Origin: Pezizomycotina sp. ARF18
Lineage: Eukaryota; Ascomycota
Direction of reading: 5' to 3'
NCBI GenBank assembly: GCA_002224055.1
Contig: AZLU01000149.1
Coordinates: forward strand, 1-64,000
DNA length: 64,000 nucleotides
Shown: positions 56,889 to 64,000 of the stretch, one piece after another
How the letters are laid out: the number at the start of each line of letters is the position of its first letter
Position numbering within the stretch: position 1 is the stretch's first letter
Translations under genes and position numbers: made by a program
Notes under the pieces: generated by a model
Told to the model about the DNA's origin: nothing
The model's database searches: none
What the model saw: the letters and a program-made list of their open reading frames with translations, nothing else

Positions 56889-56915
56889 TTTTTTTTTTTT
56901 TTTTTTTTTTTTTTT
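56889..56915. repeat. poly(T) tract, 27 nt
   Basis: Uninterrupted run of T. Confidence 0.95.
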
Positions 56916-57299
56916 GGTCAAAAACGCTTGAGAATTAGCCAAAGACCGTGTAAGCTTATTTTTAATAATCAATACCGGAAGAATATTCTAGCTATGGAGC
57001 TTTCGTGATTTCTGGTTCGTTAATCTGAATTCTGTAACGGCCGTGGCAAGTCCCGAAAGGTTCTGCTCGCTTCTCCACTTCAACCCCTTTTGCGCCGGTC
57101 CAGAAACGGTCACCGCGCAACGACAGATGTCAAGACTCGAACATGGCATGATAGTCTCGGGCCGACTCTCGGTTAGTGTGAAGAGGGGAGTGCCGTACAC
57201 GTCCCGCTAGTCCCAATACCTGCGAATCGTAATTTCTACGAGACCGAAATACCGCTCTTTAAGAGGGCTCGATGAAGATTAGATTAACAAATTTGATTG

Positions 57300-57630
57300 T
57301 TTCCAGGATGTGATGAACACCGGTCAACGTTACCTCCCTTGCGCAGAAAGACTACGGGCAGGGTGAATGGCGCAGAAACGACCACCTTAAACATTAACGT
57401 TTCGAGGCAAGCAAGAATCACATCGATATTCAGAGGTACGTGCATGTAGCGGCGTTCGCGGTGGGGATCAGATCCATCAGAAGCGGAACGCCGTCGTGAT
57501 CTCTGACCGACCCTCTTAGAAAGTTACGGTCGACGAGGATCCGTATATCCCGTATCTTTCACAGATCGGTGGAGAACAGATGGGATACTTAGACATGTAT
57601 GATGTATCTCGTGAACCGGGAAATTAAGGG
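57300..57630 (+). pseudogene. decayed coding fragment, unknown
   Basis: Protein-like sequence appears in one or two plus frames: AQKDYGQGEWRRNDHLKH, FEASKNHIDIQRYVHVAAFA, QKRNAVVISDRPS, KVTVDEDPYIPYLSQIGGEQ and MGYLDMYDVSREPGN. The pieces are hydrophilic with a natural residue mix, unlike chance frames nearby, but they are broken about three times. No family recognised. It may be the remnant of the gene once served by the TATA box at 56535. Confidence 0.4.
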
Positions 57631-58205
57631 CAAAGGTGTCGCGGTAATAACGTGTTTGGCTTTTATATAACGGGTGCTAAAATTATAAAAAGCTTTTTTT
57701 TTTTGTGGAATCTGATAGGGGGTTGAAAATACGTTTATTTTATATTTATACTATTTTGATTGTGAAATAGATACTCCGCAAATAAGAATCAGCTAACAGT
57801 AGTAGCAACAGCCTCTCACGATCGCGGCGATACTCAAGGTGCTTAATGCTGGGAATCTTCGTCAGTAGTGTGAGCCCATTGCCTCCTCTGCTTGATTTCC
57901 CTTCGCTCAGCTTGATTAATTTGATCATTCCGATTAGCTTGGATCATCTGTTTTAAGGGCTTTCGATGCTAGTGGTTTCTTCACCTCGGAACGCCTCATC
58001 TCGGCGCCCTCCTTTCTTGTTTGAAGCCCTGTGGCCTTTTCCAATGCGTCGTTGATGACATGTTTCCCCCTTACTCCGTTGAACAGTTTCTTCCACTCAG
58101 TTACTAACTATGAGTTATTGTCGACGCCGAGAGCGTAGATGTTAGCAAAAGATCCTTTGGCTTTGGCATTTTCATTCCCTCGTTTATAATACGAATTATC
58201 GAACT
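57631..58205. other. intergenic
   Basis: No supported gene; AT-rich to 57770 and then of average composition. Confidence 0.4.
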
Positions 58206-59391
58206 TCAAGAAAGGGGTGGGTGGGGATAAGAGGGAGTAAAGGGTAGAGGCGAGAACAGAAGAAAGAAGGACGAAGGGGTGGGTTGACATATAACACCGA
58301 CCTGATGTTTCTCAAGGGGATGCGGGACGAATATCTTTGCAAGACGGTAGTTCCTCGCATCAAGACCAAGACCTAAGGCTCTCATGTCATCAAATGTCAG
58401 ATTGTAGCCGGTCTCCTCTTTCAAGCCGCTTTGCACTAGCCGCGCGAACCAGGTTTCCATATGAGACAGCAGGCCCGGGACGCATCGGAGCCACTCCTTG
58501 TCGGAAATTCTCACCACAAAATTGTCGACCGTGGCGTGGTAGCCTTTGTTTTCCTCCGTACGGCGGTATTCTGTGATCTCTACCTGAATGAAGCGTCCGT
58601 CCGCGAGCTCAGGGTGCCTCGACAACACTTTGTTTTCTAAGCGCTGAACCTGGTCCCTAATGTCCTTCTGGTGCGAAATCTATTGCTGCGGGCTTCGAAG
58701 CGAGCTTGCGGAAATAGAGATCCATTTCGACGGGCAGCTGCTGGATGGGCCCGTGCCGGTCGCCGAACCAGCGTGTTAGATCGGGAAAGATACGCTCGGC
58801 CCGGCCGGAGATTTCGTACGGCGACTCGTAGCCGTCGTACGCGAGCTTGTCACCGTACGCCTTGTATTCATTCCCAGTTCCGTCAAGGGCCCGAAGAGAG
58901 ACGTAATCTCTTCGTCTAGAGCGCCGCCTATGAGGTGCCCTTCACGCTTTACGCGAGTGTCTAACGAGAACAACTTGTCTTTCAACTCCTTCGCCTCAAG
59001 AACGGACTGAGAGATAGCCCGGCGTCGCGATGCGTCTCTATGGCATCTTCGGTCAGCTTTAAAAACATCGTGGGCGAATTCGTCGGTTTCGACGAGCCTA
59101 TCGACCCGGTACCGCAGCGTCTGCATCGCTTCCTCATAACGGATCCTATCGGGACTCTCCTTCTCGGAGAACATGCCCAGCGGCTGGTACTTGTCGAGTA
59201 TCTTCATTTTCAAGGCACCTTCCCTTGTGAATCTTCTCCTCGATGGTCGACAAGGGAAGGATCTGGCCTTTTATGCCATTATAATGCCCACTGATTTGCT
59301 CAACCTCCTCCTCAAGCGTCTTGGCGCCGCATTGCGATACGTAGGCGAGGATAGAGAAGAGGAGGAAGAGCAGCCTAGTAAACTTGAACAT
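58206..59391 (-). CDS. tandem secreted pair, copy 1
   Basis: The start at 59391 gives a signal peptide, MFKFTRLLFLLFSILAYVSQ CG, then KTLEEEVEQISGHYNGIKGQ. Following blocks are KMKILDKYQPLGMFSEKESP, YEEAMQTLRYRVDRLVETDE, LIGGALDEEITSLFGPLTEL, YKAYGDKLAYDGYESPYEIS, GRAERIFPDLTRWFGD, IQQLPVEMDLYFRKLASKP, RHPELADGRFIQVEITEYRR, SDKEWLRCVPGLLSHMETWF, ARLVQSGLKEETGYNLTFDD and MRALGLGLDARNY. The product is about 350 residues, mostly helical and charged, and extracellular by its signal peptide. It lines up block by block with copy 2. The frame is interrupted several times. I do not recognise the family and assign no activity. Confidence 0.6.
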
Positions 59392-59807
59392 TTTTTCGTC
59401 ACCTTTTCTTGAAGATATGAATTAGAAGCAATAAGGATATAGGAGGTTCGATGCGCATAGATTGATGGTTGCTTAATATTCTTTTAGCACTATACGTATG
59501 AAACGAATCTCAAGAAATCCCAACAGGCTCCCACTCCGTCACCTCTGTTAACCACCAGACTAAATTCATTATCGTCGATGACAAATGACGTAACGTTTCC
59601 TCATCCTAGGAGCTCTCATTACCAGGGTTCTTAAACGCTCGAGAACTTTTCGTCATGGAAAGGGTTTTCGCTGCTATCTCTCGGCCCGTCGAAACCCCGA
59701 CTGCCTTTTATACCGCGTCGTTAATAAAATTTTTATTTCGTACGCTAGCGAATAACTTTACCAGTAGGTAATAGGCTATAGATCGTTATTTTAGAAGACG
59801 TGACGTG
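59392..59807. other. spacer between tandem secreted genes
   Basis: AT-rich spacer carrying the promoter of copy 1; no ORF supported. Confidence 0.45.
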
Positions 59808-60981
59808 TTAATAAGCTTTAGTTTTAGCTCTTCTTTCTAGATCTATAATATAAAAATATAAGAGAAAAAGGAAAATGATTAGGGAGAAAATATACGCTTT
59901 AATTAAGATGACGCGGGTTACGAAACTCGTAATAATACCTGGCGGTTTAGAGATTCCTTTCGTCGAGACGAGGCCTAGGCGCCTCATGTTATCGTAAGAC
60001 AAGTAGCCTCGTCCATCCTGAGCTAACCCTTCCTGCACTATCCGCGCGAGCCAGAGTTGCTGGTGGGACAACATGGCGTACCTGAGCCAATCCTCGTCCG
60101 AAACTTTCTCGAGCAGGATCTTGAGTGCTTTGTGCTCGGCGTGCTTAGGATATTCGGACTCCATCGCCTTGAGATCGCCTGCACCGACGGGAGCTATCTC
60201 GTAAAAGCTCCGGGGGTGCCATCTTCCTTTCATAATGTAGCGTTTTCTGGCTAGTCTCCCGCTGCCGCCGTATCCACCACGCGTTATCGTTGCGAGCCGA
60301 CGCGAGCTCGCGGAAGTAAATACGTGGTCAAAGGATAGGCTCAGGATAGGGACTTACGCAAAGCCGAACCAGTTTTTCAGCGCCGGGACGATGGCCGTGA
60401 TGCGCTCGCAGGTATGGTAGTGCCGAACCACGGATCCGAACGCACCTTTGTATTCTTCTTAACAATGCTCCAAATACCCTATGAAATCCGTGACTGACTG
60501 CTCCATATCCTTGACTGATTTCTGCTTTTCGGGTTCACAAGGAGCTGGATAGCTTTCAGTTTTCTCACAGTTTTTTGGCCACTTCTTTGCGATATCTAAA
60601 GACTTCTGGTTAGCTCTAGCTTCGCGGTGCACCGGTATAGAAAACCGCGAGATGAAACCAAAGTTGCGGATAAACTCGTTCGTCTCGACGAGGTTGTACA
60701 CGCGGCTCGGACACTGTAAATCCTTGATGGCATCATCGTAAGCCGATTCCCCTGGTTCGCCCTCCGGCGCGTACTTGTTGAGTATTTGGACTCTTTTAAA
60801 GAAGTCTAGCTTCTCTACTTTGGCTGCTGTGGCTGACGCGAGCAGAATATCCCTTAGCGAGGCCTCGTACCGCGCTTTAAGAGCTTGAAATTCGTTCTCG
60901 GTCTTGCCCGGCGGCGCATTGCGACGCGTAGGAGAAGACAGAAAGCAAGACAAAGAGTAGGAAGTTGGTGATCTTGAGCAT
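59808..60981 (-). CDS. tandem secreted pair, copy 2
   Basis: The start at 60981 gives a signal peptide, MLKITNFLLFVLLSVFSYAS Q, matching copy 1 (…FSILAYVSQ). Then KTENEFQALKARYEASLRDI, KLDFFKRVQILNKYAPEGEP, YDDAIKDLQCPSRVYNLVET, CERITAIVPALKNWFGF, MKGRWHPRSFYEIAPVGAGD, SDEDWLRYAMLSHQQLWLAR and IVQEGLAQDGRGYLSYDNMR RLGL. Shared landmarks with copy 1: the ILxKYxPxG block, the VDRLVETDE/VYNLVETNE block, the ALKNWFGF/DLTRWFGD block and the SDxEWLR...WxARxVQxGL block. The 3' end beyond RLGLVSTKGISKPPG probably enters an intron (GTATTA) and is not resolved. The frame is interrupted several times. Confidence 0.6.
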
Positions 60982-61842
60982 TGTGGGTTCGACTCTCCTG
61001 AAAATATTGAGATCGACGGCGAGGATAAATCAATATAGACAGAAACGAAAAAAAGGGTGAAATTGTTTCACTGCTACTAGGAGAAAGAGAGAAAAACCAA
61101 TACCCTCGAAAATGATTAAATATAATCCGACGTGATATCCTTTCGTTATTCGGGTGCTGTGTCGCTGTTGCGCTCCGTGATGAGGTAGATTCTTTGTTTC
61201 TAATCTGCTCGACCATGCTCAGTATATGACCCGGTAGTATAAGCGTAAAATTTTTCACGGAGCCTGAAATTCGCCATTTATTACTTCTAGAAGCCCAATC
61301 AAACCTGCTATCACTTCAATGATGAGAAATTTATGGCTTGAAGTATTTTTAATGCTAGCTAGAAATAGTATTTAGGAGGCCCAAGCTTTGAGCACCAATT
61401 TATAGAGTAACATACTACTCGCGAGTTTAATGAACGAGACATTTTCGCAGACCACTTCCATCAACCATACTCCGAAGAGCTGGGATTCATTTTGATGTAA
61501 GAGCAATCAGCTAGCACTTTTTGACGCGTTATATCGGTCTACAATCACAGCCGTACGTGAATACTATTTAAGCTGGTAATGGAAATGCATACTAGTACAA
61601 CCTTCCAGAGATTTGTAGAGGGGCGCGGGCAAGCATCCCTATTCCGCATTACGCGCTCGTTCGATTCACGGTCTCAACAAAAACTCTTTACTTACTATTA
61701 TAGATTTTATTTTTGGTATGATATCTACCTCGGGGTCGTAGGTTTTGCCTTAATATAACTAGTGTACATCTTTCTTTGACAATTTTTGCTGAATTTTATG
61801 AAGGTTGCCAGATGTATTCCTATTATACTGTACGCATATGTT
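60982..61842. other. intergenic
   Basis: Upstream region of the tandem secreted pair. The minus frame at 60854-61258 overlaps the signal-peptide exon in another frame and is a shadow. Nothing else recognised. Confidence 0.4.
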
Positions 61843-62065
61843 CTGATTGAGTCGCCTACAAATTTAAAATTTGCAAAGTACGGGCGACTCATATACTAAA
61901 CTACAAGAAATCATATACTATTATTTTAATCGATATTTTGGTTATAATTATTTCATACTTTATAGAAAGAAAAAAAATAAGATTTTCAACAAAATAATGG
62001 ACTCCGATATAGGCGACTTATGTAATCAGATGTAGCTAGCAATATATAATGTGGGCGACCCAATC
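61843..62065. mobile_element. short inverted-repeat element (MITE-like)
   Basis: The left end CTGATTGAGTCGCCTAC (from about 61843) and the right end, which reads CCGATTGGGTCGCCCAC on the other strand (to about 62065), match at 14 of 17 positions; the mismatches are transitions or terminal. Two internal repeats of the GGGCGACT / GGCGACTT motif lie near 61888 and 62012. AT-rich interior, no ORF, about 223 bp. The target duplication is not clear. Confidence 0.5.
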
Positions 62066-62414
62066 GGAAAATATTAAAATATACATGCTGAGTCAAAGAT
62101 GCGCTCCAACTGGCCAAGTAATATATTGCGGATGAGATATAATTGAACGATACGCATAATATTGCCCGGTAATACTATCATCAGTAATTACTTCTGGCAG
62201 AGCCCGCTTATCTTTGCTAAGACGCGTGAATAAACTTCATTCCACGTGTTGTTATTATTATGATTGTAAATATGTGCAAACCCTTTTTTCGGGATTGCCC
62301 GCTTGCATCAGTTATTTGTTCCGTTGATTTGGAGATTAAAATTGCAAGTCAATAAGTCAAATCTCATTCAAGAAGATATCTCGGATATGCTTCCAATATC
62401 CCAGGAAGAGACTG
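62066..62414. other. intergenic
   Basis: 3' flank of the minus-strand surface-protein gene; no ORF supported. Confidence 0.4.
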
Positions 62415-64000
62415 TTATGCTCGAGCCAAGGGTTGCGTGTCACCGTATAGTTCCACTGCAGCAGGCGGTGGCGCGCGTATTTGGCGAGCGTCGTATAATT
62501 CCGTCGTAGCGGATAAAAGCCTTCGGATACGAATCGATCTCCTGAGACGGCGACACTGGCGACAATACTGCCGCGTTCTCATGATAACCGGATTGATACT
62601 GTTTCGCTTCGGGGAAAGCTGGGGGGAATGCCTCTCGTCGAATAGAGCCCATCCGTTCCTTCGAACGCTTTGTTTGCCCGGCTACTACCACTCGAATCAA
62701 GTTCCGGCTTAGTCGGATAGTCCAGCGACTGCCGCCGCCGCTTGGTCTTCCGCCGGTACAAGAGGAATGCTACGAGTGAGGCCAAGAATATAAGAGCGGC
62801 GCCGATGGAAATACCTGCGACCGCGCCGCCTGATAACTTTTTTGTTTCGATAGGTGTGGACGAAGGACTACTTGTACCGCCGGCAGTAGGCGAGGATGTC
62901 GAGCCTGAGCTTGTACTGTGGTATTCCTCGGTGCAGAGCCGGACTGCGGCCCCTCTACGTCCAAAGCCAGCAAATACCGCTCACCGGATAGACCCCCGAC
63001 GAACCACAATTCATTTCGGTCGGTCCTATATGCGACATTTCTCGCGTTCGCGGGTAGGCGCTTCACGTAAGAATACGAAGCGTACGCGCCGGGAGCCCAC
63101 ACGTAGATATCGCTTTTCATACCGGGTTCTACGACACCGCCGTTTGTAACGATGAAATTCGTCCTGATTGTGCGACCGGGCACAAACGTCATCCCGCCGA
63201 TGTTTTTCACATTTGTGTTGTACGCCAGAACGCCGTAGCGGTGTTGCCCTGGGTTTGGAGGAGATTTGTGTCGTTATCGAGCTGGAAGCGCGCCATCTTG
63301 GTGTCGTATACTGGATCCGCTTTGTCGTTTGTTTCCGGTCGGATCTCGGTGGCGACGATGGAGGGGACGGTGGAGTTGCGGTCGAGGGATAGCGAGTGCG
63401 GGCGGAAAGAAACATTCTTGAGTTTGGTCCAGAGCGCGGTGTACGTCTATAAGTTTTGTGCGTTAGAATTGCTGCGCGAAGGCTCCAGCGCTATTTCTCT
63501 TCTTAATTTTCCAATTCATGAATCGACTAGATTTAATATTGGATACATACCGCGCCTGTGGTATCACATATCCTAGCCCGCCACCGTAATACGTCCCTCG
63601 TATCATCCCTACCAACGCTACTCCTGTCCGAACTAACCTCGTAAATATGGCCAAGGTCGAATAAGCGAAAACCTAAATCTTCATCCGCCATGAAAAGAAA
63701 ACCCCCTCTCCAGACTATTCCACCGCGTTGATCGATCCAGCGATTTATAGTTCGGCTTGCCGTCGCTGTCGGTATAAGGCTCGACTAGGAGCGCGTGAGT
63801 ATACGCCCTCGTATCTCCTCTGCTAATAAAACTGACTCGTACTCCTTGGGTTCCGACCCATGATACTATAATATCCGTGTCTGCATCGTCGCTAGAGCCA
63901 CTACCCGCGTCTGATGACGTTGTGATACCCTCGAGGTTCCAGTCGCTGCTGTTGTTGTCAGTGGAATCCCAACTAAAGCCGTTTTGTACCAAATCGTAGT
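62415..64000 (-). CDS. single-pass surface protein (5' end beyond window)
   Basis: The gene enters from beyond 64000. Extracellular blocks: YDLVQNGFSWDSTDNNSSDW, DIIVSWVGTQGVRVSFISRG, RAYTHALLVEPYTDSDGKPN, LGHIYEVSSDRSSVGRDDTR, WRARICDTTGAV to a GTATGT donor (about 63556). After the intron come YTALWTKLKNVSFRPHSLSL, TVPSIVATEIRPETNDKADP, KNIGGMTFVPGRTIRTNFIV, SDIYVWAPGAYASYSYVKRL and RNELWFVGGLSGERYLLALD. A Ser/Thr-rich stalk precedes the helix GISIGAALIFLASLVAFLLY and the stop-transfer RRKTKRRR. The tail ends ENAAVLSPVSPSQEIDSYPK and PPPAAVELYGDTQPLARA with TAA at 62415. The stalk-helix-tail plan with an ELYGD-like end is common in ascomycete surface proteins, often with lectin or sensor heads; the head here is not recognised. 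About four frame shifts. Confidence 0.65.

Larger units (their letters stand above)
56270..57299. other. intergenic with an orphan TATA box
   Basis: No supported coding region. A strong TATA-like TATATATAAA lies at 56535-56544, followed by a CT/CA-rich leader-like stretch to 56700, but no ORF follows. A T27 tract is at 56889-56915. The minus frame at 56988-57200 has no domain. Confidence 0.45.

Noticed and set aside
60985-61680. GGTTCGACTC- and GTTCGATTC-like T-loop motifs suggesting tRNAs
   Set aside because: No paired acceptor or D/anticodon stems could be drawn around them.
1-64000. LTR retrotransposons, virus-derived or Polinton-type elements
   Set aside because: No reverse transcriptase, integrase, capsid or long direct terminal repeats were recognised on either strand; the only mobile elements supported are DNA-transposon remnants and MITEs.

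Overview
The window reads as nuclear DNA of a filamentous ascomycete (Pezizomycotina); the class cannot be fixed from sequence alone. The signs are short spliceosomal introns (about 50-190 nt, GTATGT/GTAAGT donors, CTAAC/CTGAC-like branch sites), PTH11-related seven-helix membrane proteins, CT/CA-rich 5' leaders with TATA and CRE elements, and small secreted proteins with signal peptides. No bacterial operons, rRNA, tRNA or CRISPR were seen.

Layout. 0.5-8.5 kb: a secreted protein, a rhodanese-domain protein and a CxxC zinc protein, all on the minus strand, with a foldback MITE at 4.2-4.8 kb. 11-15 kb: a small hydrophilic protein behind a clear CRE-CCAAT-TATA promoter, then an AT-hook plus chromodomain protein. 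15.9-31 kb is gene-poor: a decayed ORF, two paralogous seven-helix receptors (17.4 and 28.3 kb) and an intact single-helix membrane protein (25.0 kb). 32-38.8 kb: a tandem array of five copies (A-E) of an unrecognised secreted-protein family, with a second inverted MITE copy between D and E. 40-51 kb: a DUF1295-like membrane reductase, a small four-helix membrane protein with a 12-nt exon, two cysteine-rich secreted proteins, a two-helix protein with a helical middle, and a disordered basic protein. 52-55 kb: a third seven-helix receptor with an ATT microsatellite in its tail. 55.7-62.1 kb: a Tc1/mariner remnant, a decayed fragment, a tandem pair of a second unrecognised secreted family, and a 0.2-kb inverted-repeat element. 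62.4-64 kb: a single-pass surface protein running off the end.

A recurring feature is that most genes with conserved protein signal change frame every few hundred bases while splice sites and codon content stay good; several breaks sit in homopolymers. This looks more like consensus indels than gene death, except in the gene-poor parts where transition-type changes suggest RIP-like decay. No metabolic pathway joins the genes. The content (surface receptors, many secreted proteins, tandem expansion, transposons, gene-poor stretches) is that of a fast-evolving accessory compartment.
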